Positions 7,030-15,190 of a stretch of 38,890 bases of DNA are shown here, one piece after another. The stretch comes from a virus. The stretch is from IMG/VR virus record IMGVR_UViG_3300021140_000016, positions 1-38,890 of that record; one strand, written 5' to 3'. How positions within the stretch are numbered: the stretch's first letter is position 1; each line of letters starts with the position of its first letter. The notes under the pieces were generated by a model. That model made no database searches. It was not told the DNA's origin and was given only the letters and a program-made list of their open reading frames with translations. The translations under genes and the position numbers were made by a program.

Positions 7030-7307
7030 GTAGTCAGTCTAAAGGGTGTTAGACTGACTACGCGCGAAGCCGCGCCTGTACTGAGCTGGGAGTGTTGTAG
7101 TCAGTTGTAGGTAGTATATTTTATATATAGTAAGAATTATATAATATACCATAATAAAAATAAGGTATATAATAATATATATAAAAGAGCGGCGGTAAAA
7201 GTATTACCTACAACTGACTACAATCGCGCAAACCCACGCCACCATTGGGCGGAGGCGTAGTCAGTCGGCTATGCTTTGACTGACTACGTATGCTTACGAC
7301 TGACTAC
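7030..7307. repeat. Seven copies of GTAGTCAGT, mostly in inverted pairs
   Basis: Exact copies on the plus strand: 7030-7038, 7097-7105, 7257-7265. Copies on the minus strand (ACTGACTAC): 7053-7061, 7213-7221, 7279-7287, 7299-7307. Pairs 7030/7061 and 7257/7287 form 10-bp stems with 12- and 11-base loops. The pair at 7097-7113 and 7205-7221 extends to a perfect 17-bp inverted repeat (GTAGTCAGTTGTAGGTA) enclosing a 91-base AT-rich spacer that has its own TATACC/GGTATA pair (7145-7150, 7164-7169). This is too many exact copies for chance and suggests specific protein binding. Confidence 0.9.
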
Positions 7308-7320
7308 ACTATCAGAGCAG

Positions 7321-7448
7321 ACAGCAGACAGCAGACAGCAGACAGCAGACAGCAGACAGCAGACAGCAGACAGCAGACAGCAGACAGCAGGGCAGACAGC
7401 AGGGCAGACAGCAGGGCAGACAGCAGGGCAGACAGCAGGGCAGACACC
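7321..7448. repeat. Tandem repeats of 7 bp and then 12 bp, free of T
   Basis: ACAGCAG is repeated ten times without error (7321-7390), then GGCAGACAGCAG four times (7391-7438) plus a partial copy. The stretch from about 7315 to 7448 has no T on the plus strand. The 12-bp unit is the 7-bp unit with an added GGCAG, so the second array arose from the first by slippage. One strand is A/G/C only and hardly able to fold. Confidence 0.95.
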
Positions 7449-7482
7449 TTGCAAGCCTTATAAATCAATGACCTACAATAAC

Positions 7483-7700
7483 GTCAAATAATTGACACTT
7501 AGCCTTGGACCTCTGTAACCCGCGTATTCCGTGGTGTCCAGCGATAGGGGGGGAGGTTAAAATAAAAAATAAAGCGCAGGCGGGGAGGACTTGACAAGAC
7601 GACTGGCGGGGGCATTATCTCCAACGTTTGCATTTTTCCTGTACTAATTGCATTTATCATATATACCGTCAAATAAATGACACAATGTCAAATAATTGAC
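7483..7700. repeat. Three GTCAA-N4-TTGAC dyads (operator-like)
   Basis: GTCAAATAATTGAC at 7483-7496 and 7687-7700 and the variant GTCAAATAAATGAC at 7668-7681. The last two are 19 bases apart, near two helical turns, so dimers would bind on the same face. They lie between a possible promoter and the terminase operon, as expected of a late-gene regulator site. Confidence 0.65.
7591..7618 (+). promoter_or_regulatory. Candidate rightward promoter for the late operon
   Basis: A perfect TTGACA (7591-7596) is followed after 16 bases by CATTAT (7613-7618), four of six matches to TATAAT. The leader to the first terminase gene would be about 185 bases and would contain two of the dyads. It is the best match in the region, but late phage promoters often need activators and may not look like this. 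Confidence 0.3.
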
Positions 7701-7810
7701 GCATAGGGGGGGCGTTCAATTCCGAAGGTGATGCAAAAGATTCACAGACAAAAAAGTCATTTCCATATATATTATAAATATTTTTTAACAAGCTAAGGAT
7801 TCATGCGACC

Positions 7811-8188
7811 ATGCAATCATTTCCATATTCACCAAGAGAGTTAAAAGTCACAGAGGCGCGTCTAAACGCCATTTACGACGCGTCAGCACTTGGGCTAAAG
7901 GGTGACAAGCTCGCCCTCGCTGCAGGGCTACTTCCAAGCGAGTATCGGCAGTTGTGCCAACTCGACCCAAACGTTGAGTTGATGACGATGAAGGGCGCTG
8001 CCGACGCAGAGGCGCAAATGGCACAGGTGTTAAAAGACGCGGCGCTAGGGGGTGATACAAAGGCGGCGTTAGCTATCCTTCAAAACGTGCATGGGTGGGC
8101 AAGCGCTAAAGAGCAGAACAGAGTGGCGTTCGGTATCACTAACGCGGACGGCACAGCGGCAAGCCTTGTTATCGGGTGGGAATCATGA
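7811..8188 (+). CDS. Terminase small subunit (putative)
   Basis: 125 residues directly upstream of, and overlapping by ATGA, the large terminase gene. The helical N-terminal half (LGLKGDKLALAAGLLPSEYRQLCQL) looks like the helix-turn-helix DNA-recognition domain of small terminases, and the rest (AADAEAQMAQVLKDAALGGDTKAALAILQNVHGW) like the oligomerisation helices. It should recognise the packaging site and regulate the large subunit. The ATG at 7811 lies 11 bases after AAGGA; an ATG at 7803 is closer to the site but opens only a 13-codon frame. Confidence 0.8.
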   Translation: MQSFPYSPRELKVTEARLNAIYDASALGLKGDKLALAAGLLPSEYRQLCQLDPNVELMTMKGAADAEAQMAQVLKDAALGGDTKAALAILQNVHGWASAKEQNRVAFGITNADGTAASLVIGWES

Positions 8189-9489
8189 AGGTTGTCATCC
8201 CCTACAAACCAAGAGATGTGTTTAAGCCGCTACACGCGAGAAAAGAAAGATGGGCGGTTGTGGTCGCTCACAGAAGGGCGGGCAAGTCGGTAGCGTGTAT
8301 TAACGAATTGATAAAGTGTGCTTGCACAGACACTAGTGGAGATGGTAGGTATGCCTACATCTGCCCATACTACTCACAGGCAAAACAAGTTATTTGGGAC
8401 TACTGTAAGACGTTTACAAAACCCATACCCAACATAAAGGTGAACGAAAGTGAATTACGACTCGATTTTCCAAACGGGGCGCGTATTCAGTTATTTGGTG
8501 CTGACAATCCTGACAGGCTGCGCGGTCTTTACTTTGACGGGATTATTGCTGACGAGTATGGCGATTGGAAGTCAACTGTATGGCCGTATGTTATCCGTCC
8601 TGCGCTGGCTGACCGCAAAGGGTGGGCAATAATTATTGGAACGCCAAAGGGTAAGAATAGCTTTTACGAACGCTTTGAAGCGGGCAAGCAAGACAAGGAC
8701 TGCTTTACCTTGCTGCTGACCGCATCTAATTCGGGAATTCTTGACCAAGAAGAAATTGACGCGCTGAGAAAGGAGTTGTCGGAGGACGCATGGCTACAAG
8801 AGATGGAGTGCAACTTCGACGCGGCGATACCGGGGGCTATTTACGGCAGAGAAATGTACGAAGTGGGGCAATCGGGTAGGGTACGGCCTTGCTACGACCG
8901 CAAACTCAAGACGTATGCAGCTATCGATTTGGGGTGGAGCGACGACACGGCGATTTGGTGGTTTCAGGTGGCGGGCAAAGAGCTTAGGTTTATTGACTGC
9001 TACAGCAACAGCGGAATGCCTATCGCGCACTATCATGACATTTTGCAAAGTAAAGGCTATGATTATGGCGAATGGCTATATTTGCCGCACGACGCAAAAG
9101 CTAAATCATTGCAAACGGGCAGAAGTATTGAGGAGCAATTTCGCTCACTTGGGTGGTCACCTAGAATTGTCCCAAATATATCACTTATGGACGGAATACA
9201 AGCCGCTAGGTTATCATTAGCAAACTGTTGGTTTGACCCAAGCTGCAAAGAAGGAATGGAAGCGCTAACACAGTACCAAAGAGAGTATAATGTGGACAAA
9301 AAGGTATTTAATGAACGCCCCAAACACGATTGGACATCTCACTTTGCTGATGCTTTCCGGTACGCGTGTCTTGCATGGCGTGAACAACGACCAGACGCAG
9401 CGCCAAAACCCAAAGCAAAATTCTGGGAAGACCAGTCCTTAGAGGAGTTGTGGGAACACAGCTCGAAACGTAGAGGTAGACGAATATAA
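8185..9489 (+). CDS. Terminase large subunit (ATPase and nuclease)
   Basis: 434 residues, start at the ATG of the ATGA overlap (an upstream GTG at 8176 is rejected). It opens with IPYKPRDVFKPLHAR, typical of this family. Variant Walker A AHRRAGKS near residues 28-36; Walker B GIIADEYGDW near 119-128; coupling motif IIGTPKGKNSFYE near 150-162. The C-terminal RNase H-like nuclease has the first acid in AAIDLGWSDDTA near 246-257 and a late one in HFADAFRYACLAW near 390-402. It translocates DNA into the prohead and cuts it, with the small subunit and portal as partners. Confidence 0.95.
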   Translation: MKVVIPYKPRDVFKPLHARKERWAVVVAHRRAGKSVACINELIKCACTDTSGDGRYAYICPYYSQAKQVIWDYCKTFTKPIPNIKVNESELRLDFPNGARIQLFGADNPDRLRGLYFDGIIADEYGDWKSTVWPYVIRPALADRKGWAIIIGTPKGKNSFYERFEAGKQDKDCFTLLLTASNSGILDQEEIDALRKELSEDAWLQEMECNFDAAIPGAIYGREMYEVGQSGRVRPCYDRKLKTYAAIDLGWSDDTAIWWFQVAGKELRFIDCYSNSGMPIAHYHDILQSKGYDYGEWLYLPHDAKAKSLQTGRSIEEQFRSLGWSPRIVPNISLMDGIQAARLSLANCWFDPSCKEGMEALTQYQREYNVDKKVFNERPKHDWTSHFADAFRYACLAWREQRPDAAPKPKAKFWEDQSLEELWEHSSKRRGRRI

Positions 9490-11705
9490 TGAGTGACAAA
9501 CTATCAGCACAGCCTTGGCACGACGAAATATCGCGCTACCAAGAAGAATATAGAAAGTGGACGGAGCGCGGCGAAAAGATTATCAAGCGCTACCGCGACG
9601 AGCGCAAAGACGCAGAGCAAGCGGACGCACGATTTAATATTCTTTGGTCTAACGTACAGACACTAAAACCTGCCATTTACGCAAAACCACCCAATCCTGA
9701 TATTTCAAGACGTTTTGACGATAAAAACGACGCCGGCAGAGTAGCGGCGATGATTTTAGAGCGCGTTCTTGACTTTGAGATTAAGGAATACCCTGATTTT
9801 CACGATACGCTGTCTTGCGTGGTGGATGATAGGCTTCTTCCGGGCAGAGGCGTGGCGTGGCTACGCTATGAGCCTAAGATTGAAGAATTTGAGCCTTCAA
9901 TTACCAATTATGCGGAGATAGGCGGGGAAGAATACTCACCTGAACGCACACTGGACGAAGAAAACGGGCTGGCGCAGACGGAAGTCTACGAACACGTTGT
10001 GTCTGAAACAACACCGGTGGATTATGTCTATTGGCAGGACTTTGCGCATCTACCTGCTCGGACATGGGACGAGGTGACATGGGTGGCACGACGCGTCTAT
10101 ATGACGTTAGACGAGGGGGTAGACCGCTTTGGCGACATCTTTGAGAAAGTTCCGTTAACTAACACGTCAAATCGTAAAGACGGCGACAAAGAAACTACTA
10201 AAGCCGATAAAAAGGCAGAAATCTGGGAAATTTGGTCAAAAGCAGAAAAATGCGTCTATTGGATAGCGGAGCAGTACGATGTCATTTTAGACCACAGAGA
10301 TGACCCACTAGAGCTTTCAAACTTCTTTCCCTGCCCTAAACCTTACTTTGCCACTACATCGACAGGGACGCTGATTCCTGTAGCAGATTTTCTACTCTAT
10401 CAAGACCAAGCAGACGAGATTGACGAGCTAACAGGTCGAATCAAGCATTTGACCAAAGCGCTTAAAGTCATGGGCATCTACGCGGCGGACGAGCCTGCGA
10501 TTGAACGCTTGATGAAAGAAGGTAACGATGGGGTGCTTGTCCCTGTCAAAAACTGGGCGGCGTTTGTTGAAAAAGGCGGACTGCAAGGCGCTGTGCAATT
10601 TATGCCACTTGGCGACGTTGCGTCTGCGTTGCAACAGCTATATCAAGCGCGTGAGTCATGTAAGCAAATCATTTACGAAACAACTGGCCTGTCCGACATC
10701 ATGCGTGGCGCGTCGGTAGCGAGTGAAACCGCGACAGCACAGCAAATTAAGAGTCAGTTTGCATCACTACGTCTTGGCAACATGAAAGACGGGCTGTATC
10801 GCTTTGCGCGTGAAATCCTGCGCATGAAGTCAGAGATTATCTGTTCAAAATACCAACCACAGACATTAGTTGAAGTGTCAGGCATTATGAATACGCCTGA
10901 CGCGCAATTTGTAGAGCAAGCGATTCAACTGCTTAAAAACGAACCTGCTAGGGTTTTCAATATTGATATTGAAACCGATACGCTAGTTGAGCTTGATAAG
11001 CAGACTGAAAAGCAAAACCGCATGGAATTTTTGACAGCGGTAAGCGGCTTTATTAAAGACGGCATTGGCGCGGTTAAAGAAGACCCTGCAATGGCGCCGT
11101 TAGTTGGAGAGCTATTGCTTTATGGTGTTCGTGGGTTTAAAGCGGGCAGAGAACTTGAAGGTGTCCTTGAGCAGTTTGTTGACCAAGCGGCTAAAAAAGC
11201 AGCAGGACCGCAACCACCGAGCAAAGACGAACAGCGTACACAAGCAGAGGCGCAAATTGCCCAAATGAAGATGCAAGCACAACAGCAATCAGAACAAGCG
11301 ACAATGCAGCTTGAACAAGTGAAACTTCAAGCTAGCAATCAACTTGAACAAGCTAAACTCGAATTTGATAAGTGGAAAACACAGCTTGATAATGATACAA
11401 AGATTACCATTGCGCAGATACAAGCTCAAAACAGTATGAAGCAACACGTTTTAAGTTTAAATGCAGGTAAAGAAGATTCAATGACAGAACTTGATGAAAC
11501 TGGAAACCCACAGTTGAATAGCGTATTATCAACATCACTAAACAATGTCATTGAAAACGTAAATATGAACATGACGCAAATGATGACACTTGCAAACCAA
11601 CAGAACCAAGCATTACTCGACAGAATGTCTGAAATGCACAACCAAGTAACTCGACCAAAACAAGTTGTTCGAGATGCTAACGGCAGAATTATAGGAGTCA
11701 AATAA
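9489..11705 (+). CDS. Portal protein, P22-like
   Basis: 738 residues, near the length of P22 portal (725). The start overlaps the terminase stop by one base (TAATG). The N-terminal half is typical of portals (SNVQTLKPAIYAKPPNPDI, DYVYWQDFAHLPARTWDEVTWVARRVYMT), followed by the long stem and clip region with YETTGLSDIMRGA. The C-terminus from about residue 575 is Gln-rich coiled coil (AEAQIAQMKMQAQQQSEQ), like the barrel of P22-type portals. It forms the dodecameric DNA gate and the docking site of terminase and adaptor. Confidence 0.93.
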   Translation: MSDKLSAQPWHDEISRYQEEYRKWTERGEKIIKRYRDERKDAEQADARFNILWSNVQTLKPAIYAKPPNPDISRRFDDKNDAGRVAAMILERVLDFEIKEYPDFHDTLSCVVDDRLLPGRGVAWLRYEPKIEEFEPSITNYAEIGGEEYSPERTLDEENGLAQTEVYEHVVSETTPVDYVYWQDFAHLPARTWDEVTWVARRVYMTLDEGVDRFGDIFEKVPLTNTSNRKDGDKETTKADKKAEIWEIWSKAEKCVYWIAEQYDVILDHRDDPLELSNFFPCPKPYFATTSTGTLIPVADFLLYQDQADEIDELTGRIKHLTKALKVMGIYAADEPAIERLMKEGNDGVLVPVKNWAAFVEKGGLQGAVQFMPLGDVASALQQLYQARESCKQIIYETTGLSDIMRGASVASETATAQQIKSQFASLRLGNMKDGLYRFAREILRMKSEIICSKYQPQTLVEVSGIMNTPDAQFVEQAIQLLKNEPARVFNIDIETDTLVELDKQTEKQNRMEFLTAVSGFIKDGIGAVKEDPAMAPLVGELLLYGVRGFKAGRELEGVLEQFVDQAAKKAAGPQPPSKDEQRTQAEAQIAQMKMQAQQQSEQATMQLEQVKLQASNQLEQAKLEFDKWKTQLDNDTKITIAQIQAQNSMKQHVLSLNAGKEDSMTELDETGNPQLNSVLSTSLNNVIENVNMNMTQMMTLANQQNQALLDRMSEMHNQVTRPKQVVRDANGRIIGVK

Positions 11706-12077
11706 ATGGCAGTTTCACTTAATACCACATTGCGCAATTCCCGCGCGGACGCAATTACTACTTTTGCTGGCAACGGCGCAAAACTTAGAATCTATACCTC
11801 TGGGGCGACACAATTAGCGGAATGTGTTTGCGGTACACCGTTTGCTGGCGCAGCGTCTGGCGGTGTGCTTACGCTAAGCTCAATCACTGCTGGAACAGCA
11901 GGTGCAACAGGTACCGCCGATAACGCAAGTATTTATAAATCTGACGGTACAACGCTTATTATTTCAGGGCTTACAGTTGGAACGTCAGGAAGTAATATTA
12001 ATTTGTCTAGCGTTGCTATTACAACTGGCGACAGCGTGGCAATTTCTTCAGCTACGATTACAGAAGGTAATGCGTAA
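11706..12077 (+). CDS. Small Ala/Gly/Thr-rich virion protein (putative)
   Basis: 123 residues, with GGAG eight bases before the ATG, inside the end of the portal gene. The sequence is beta-rich, rich in Gly, Ala, Ser and Thr (AGTAGATGTADNASIYKSDGTTLIISGLTVG), and resembles a small structural protein often found beside portals of related podoviruses; the specific role is unknown. The stop overlaps the next start (TAATG). Confidence 0.75.
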   Translation: MAVSLNTTLRNSRADAITTFAGNGAKLRIYTSGATQLAECVCGTPFAGAASGGVLTLSSITAGTAGATGTADNASIYKSDGTTLIISGLTVGTSGSNINLSSVAITTGDSVAISSATITEGNA

Positions 12078-12505
12078 TGACTTTAGTTTTAGCGGATAGA
12101 GTTAAGGAAACGACAACTTCTACAGGCACTACCGCTATTACTTTAGCGGGAGCGGCGACAGGATACCAATCGTTTTCTGCTGCGGTAGGAAATGGAAATA
12201 CCACTTACTACACCATTGCAGACCAGACAGGCGCAAATTGGGAGGTAGGAATTGGCACTTACGCAAGCTCTGGTAACACACTTGCCAGAACCACCGTATT
12301 GGCATCTAGCAACGCTGGCAGTTTAGTCACATTTACATCAGGTACTAAAGACGTATTTGTAACGCTACCTGCTGAACGTGCTATTCCAGTTACAACATTA
12401 CAAGTATTAAATCATTCATCATCGGTGATTCAAGTTGCGTTAGCAAACGGGTATCTTCCTGTGTTGAATCATTCAGGGTCAACAATTAACGTGAGCGTGA
12501 GCTAA
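12077..12505 (+). CDS. Conserved phage structural protein (VLADRVKETT type)
   Basis: 142 residues. It starts MTLVLADRVKETTTSTGTTAITL, continues with GYQSFSAAVGNGNTTYYTI and GNTLARTTVLASSNAG, a sequence layout seen in many phages in tail or neck gene blocks, of unknown precise function. The C-terminal 40 residues contain a twice-repeated VLNHSxS motif and may bind the next, fibre-like protein. It is joined on both sides by TAATG overlaps. Confidence 0.78.
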   Translation: MTLVLADRVKETTTSTGTTAITLAGAATGYQSFSAAVGNGNTTYYTIADQTGANWEVGIGTYASSGNTLARTTVLASSNAGSLVTFTSGTKDVFVTLPAERAIPVTTLQVLNHSSSVIQVALANGYLPVLNHSGSTINVSVS

Positions 12506-13281
12506 TGACAGCACGATACCCTCTAGTCCTAAACGGGACAGCTATTCAAGAATTACAAACAGGCGACACCGTAACCGGTTTAGCTGCATCTGGCGCAAAT
12601 AGTGATATTACTTCGCTTTCTGGTTTGACAACGGCATTAACAGTAGCACAAGGCGGTACAGGAGCGACAACACTAACCGGATTGTTAAAAGGGAACGGCA
12701 CAAGTGCTTTTACAGCCGCGACTGCTGGCACAGACTACGTTGCTATTGGCGGGGCATTAGGTACGCCTTCGAGTGGTACGTTAACAAATTGCACATTTCC
12801 AACGCTTAACCAAAACACCACAGGTACAGCAGGTAATTTATCGGGTACACCTACACTACCTTCTAATATTACGCTCAGCGCGTCAACACTAGGTGGCAAT
12901 TTAACGGGCGGTGACTATTCACTGACTCGGACAATGTATAAAGATACAGGCTGGGTCTACTACAATAGCACTACCACAGCAGCTTTAGACTACACCAACG
13001 GCTCTCAGCAACGCTGGGCGCCAACGGCTTCAAGCAGTCCTACGCTAACAATTTCAAACTGGCCGCCATCGGGTAACTTAGGTGAGCTTTTAATTGAAGG
13101 AGTTAACTTAGGCGCAGCAGGTACAATCACATGGCCGACTATTAACTGGATTACGTCTACAGGTGCAACAACGACTACGTTTGCTTCTAACGGTGTAACT
13201 TTGCAAACCTCCGGTACAGACTGGTGCTTACTTTGGACTCGCGATGCGGGTACAACCATTTATGGGAAGTTTGTGCGATGA
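12505..13281 (+). CDS. Tail-fibre-like protein
   Basis: 258 residues, TAATG start overlap. The N-terminal part has fibre repeats ([42 protein letters not shown]), shared with the large fibre gene at 28893-30197. The C-terminal half (WVYYNSTTTAALDYTNGSQQRW... and TLQTSGTDWCLLWTRDAGTTIYGKFVR) is beta-rich and probably trimeric. Placement between portal and scaffold is unusual for a fibre. It ends in an ATGA overlap with the lectin-like gene. Confidence 0.75.
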   Translation: MTARYPLVLNGTAIQELQTGDTVTGLAASGANSDITSLSGLTTALTVAQGGTGATTLTGLLKGNGTSAFTAATAGTDYVAIGGALGTPSSGTLTNCTFPTLNQNTTGTAGNLSGTPTLPSNITLSASTLGGNLTGGDYSLTRTMYKDTGWVYYNSTTTAALDYTNGSQQRWAPTASSSPTLTISNWPPSGNLGELLIEGVNLGAAGTITWPTINWITSTGATTTTFASNGVTLQTSGTDWCLLWTRDAGTTIYGKFVR

Positions 13282-13988
13282 GTATGTTATCTAGGTTTGC
13301 TACGCTTGGTGGTGGCGGAGACCCTTATTGGAATAATGTATCTTTTTTACTTGTAGGTAATGGTGCAAATGGGACTAATACAAACATTAAAGATTCTTCT
13401 AGTAATAGCATAACGATAACAAATACAGGAAGTACAGTAATTAGTACAGCGGTAAGTCCTCCGGCAGTGTCTAATGCGGGTAGCGGAACAGTTTATTTTA
13501 ATGGTACAACCCAGTATCTATCACTAGCAACTAATTCGGTATTAGCGTTAGGTACCGGTGATTTTACCGTTGAATATTGGGTTTATCATACTTCGTTTTA
13601 CAATTATATTGCAGTATTATCTGCACCTAGAAGCGCCAATGGATTTAATACTGGGACACAAGGAGCCGCGCAAATCGTTTGGTATGCGAATGGGTCTGAA
13701 AGAGTACGCGGTACAACTGCAATGGCAGCTAACACTTGGAATCATGTAGCATTTGTTAGGTATAACGGTACGTTAAAAGGTTATTTGAACGGCGTTCAAA
13801 ATGGTACAACTTATGCTGATTCTATCAATTATTCTCAGAATATACATACAATCGGATGTCTAGATGGCACAGGAGAATTTTTTACTGGGTACTTATACGA
13901 CCTAAGAATCACTAAAGGTGTTGCGCGATACACAGCAGATTACACCCCACCTCCATTCCCACCAACGGCAGCATTCCCAACCTCATAG
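13278..13988 (+). CDS. LamG/concanavalin-like lectin domain virion protein
   Basis: 236 residues starting at the ATG of the ATGA overlap; an upstream extension lies inside the fibre gene. After a short N-terminus with GGGGDPYWNNVSFLL comes a complete LamG fold: YFNGTTQYLSLATN, FTVEYWVYH, ANTWNHVAFVRYNGTLKGYLNG, then YLYDLRITKGVARYT and a Pro-rich end, the order found in laminin G_3 domains of phage particles. It probably binds cell-surface glycans. It ends just before a run of 11 A. Confidence 0.85.
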   Translation: MSMLSRFATLGGGGDPYWNNVSFLLVGNGANGTNTNIKDSSSNSITITNTGSTVISTAVSPPAVSNAGSGTVYFNGTTQYLSLATNSVLALGTGDFTVEYWVYHTSFYNYIAVLSAPRSANGFNTGTQGAAQIVWYANGSERVRGTTAMAANTWNHVAFVRYNGTLKGYLNGVQNGTTYADSINYSQNIHTIGCLDGTGEFFTGYLYDLRITKGVARYTADYTPPPFPPTAAFPTS

Positions 13989-14001
13989 GATAAAAAAAAA
14001 A

Positions 14002-14436
14002 ATGAAAATAGCCATAATTGAAAATAACCAAATCCTATCTTACGGTGAGCATACAGAGGTGTTTCCTAATGTATCATTTCCACCAGAAGGTCTTGATTTA
14101 ATGTGGGCGCAAGAGCGCAATGCGTATCAGATACAGTCTGATAAAGCACATTTACAAACAGAAAAACTCACTTCAGTTGAGCCATATATTGAGAATGGCG
14201 TAGTGTTTGATGTGATTGTTGAAGCTAAAACACAAGATGAGCTAGATGCTGAGAAAACACAAAAAGCCAATGAAGTACGCTATAAACGCAATATGCTACT
14301 CACACAGTCAGATTGGACACAATTAGCTGATGCGCCAGTTGATAATTTAGCGTGGGCGGTTTATAGACAATCACTGCGTGACATTACCTTGCAAGCAGGG
14401 TTTCCTTTTACTGTAGACTTTCCAGTAGCGCCGTAA
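14002..14436 (+). CDS. Phage tail assembly chaperone-like protein (Phage_tail_APC)
   Basis: 144 residues from ATG at 14002, preceded by AGGA and a run of 11 A that forms the spacer; an in-frame upstream start would overlap the lectin gene. The C-terminus, RNMLLTQSDWTQLADAPVDN with AWAVYRQSLRDITLQAGFP, is the mark of the Phage_tail_APC family, which is usually coded right after a fibre gene and helps its folding or attachment. Here the partner is probably the lectin or fibre gene just upstream. Confidence 0.85.
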   Translation: MKIAIIENNQILSYGEHTEVFPNVSFPPEGLDLMWAQERNAYQIQSDKAHLQTEKLTSVEPYIENGVVFDVIVEAKTQDELDAEKTQKANEVRYKRNMLLTQSDWTQLADAPVDNLAWAVYRQSLRDITLQAGFPFTVDFPVAP

Positions 14437-14440
14437 GATT

Positions 14441-15178
14441 ATGTTTGGACATAATCCTTTTGCTGACAGTCCTTTTGCAGCGCTTCCAACGCAAGGAGGC
14501 GGCGGCACAAGCATTACTGGAACGTTAGCTGTTACGTTAGATGATATTATTGTTGCAAGCGTTGGAACAATAGCACATAACGGGATTTTAACTGCCACAT
14601 TAGATGACATTTCTTTTGCCGGCACGGGGGCTGACACTCACACAGGAAGTCTGACTGTTTCGCTAGATGATATTGCGGTTGCAGCATCGGGGATAGTTAA
14701 ACACAACGGCACATTAGCGCTTACATTAGACGACATTATCTTTGATGCTCGCGGCGTTGGCAGAATTACTGGAACAATGGCGTTAACGCTTGAAAGCGTA
14801 ACTTTCTTAGCGGCAGGCGCTGACGTTCATGCAGGCTCGTTAGCGGTCACTTTAGAAGATATTATTTTCTTGGCTAATCAAGAGCCAGAGCCTATTGCTT
14901 TGCCTTCTAAGGGTGGCATAAAGGCTAAAAAGAAAGAATATAAAAACAACAGCGCCGACGTTAAAAAAGCAATCGAAGATGCTGTTGAAGCAGTAACGGG
15001 AGAACCTAAGCCAAAGGTTAAGGCGGCACCTAAAGTTGAAGAAAAGCCTGTTACTTTTGTTGAGGATTATGAAGCAATCCTCCGCATGGAAACTGAGAAA
15101 GCTGCACTAGAGCTTGCTATCGCGCAAATGCTTGAAGACGAGCGTGACGACGAAGAAGCCATACTTTTACTATTATGA
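14441..15178 (+). CDS. Repeat protein: six 21-residue repeats, then a Lys-rich region and helix
   Basis: 245 residues. From residue 27 to about 146 there are five full and one partial repeat of 21 residues, of the form G-x-L-x-(V/L)-x-L-(D/E)-(D/S)-(I/V)-x-(F/V)-x-A-x-G, such as GTLAVTLDDIIVASVGTIAHN. The period and alternating pattern suggest a beta-solenoid or stacked hairpins. A Lys-rich linker (KAKKKEYKNN) and an acidic C-terminal helix follow. A virion decoration or fibre stem is likely; no named family is assigned. Confidence 0.7.
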   Translation: MFGHNPFADSPFAALPTQGGGGTSITGTLAVTLDDIIVASVGTIAHNGILTATLDDISFAGTGADTHTGSLTVSLDDIAVAASGIVKHNGTLALTLDDIIFDARGVGRITGTMALTLESVTFLAAGADVHAGSLAVTLEDIIFLANQEPEPIALPSKGGIKAKKKEYKNNSADVKKAIEDAVEAVTGEPKPKVKAAPKVEEKPVTFVEDYEAILRMETEKAALELAIAQMLEDERDDEEAILLLL

Positions 15179-15190
15179 TTGGAGATTAAA

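Larger units (their letters stand above)
6983..7810. other. Repeat-rich non-coding region: candidate origin or packaging (pac) site
   Basis: This 830-base gap lies between divergent operons and directly before the terminase genes. It holds three kinds of repeat (listed separately): GTAGTCAGT sites in inverted pairs, a T-free tandem array, and GTCAA-N4-TTGAC dyads, plus two G7 tracts (7547-7553 and 7706-7712), each in ATAGGGGGGG. An AT-rich core at about 7115-7195 could melt easily. No convincing protein gene is present; a frame through the tandem repeat is a by-product of a repeat lacking stops. Origin iterons and small-terminase sites both fit; the position favours packaging, the AT core favours an origin. 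Confidence 0.5.

Noticed and set aside
7321-7448. CRISPR array
   Set aside because: Units of 7 and 12 bp follow each other without spacers.
7276-7491. Protein gene of 71 residues through the tandem repeat
   Set aside because: A T-free repeat cannot contain stop codons, so the open frame is automatic; no ribosome site and only low-complexity repeats.
7803-7844. ATG at 7803 as terminase small-subunit start
   Set aside because: Closer to AAGGA but opens a different frame that stops after 13 codons.
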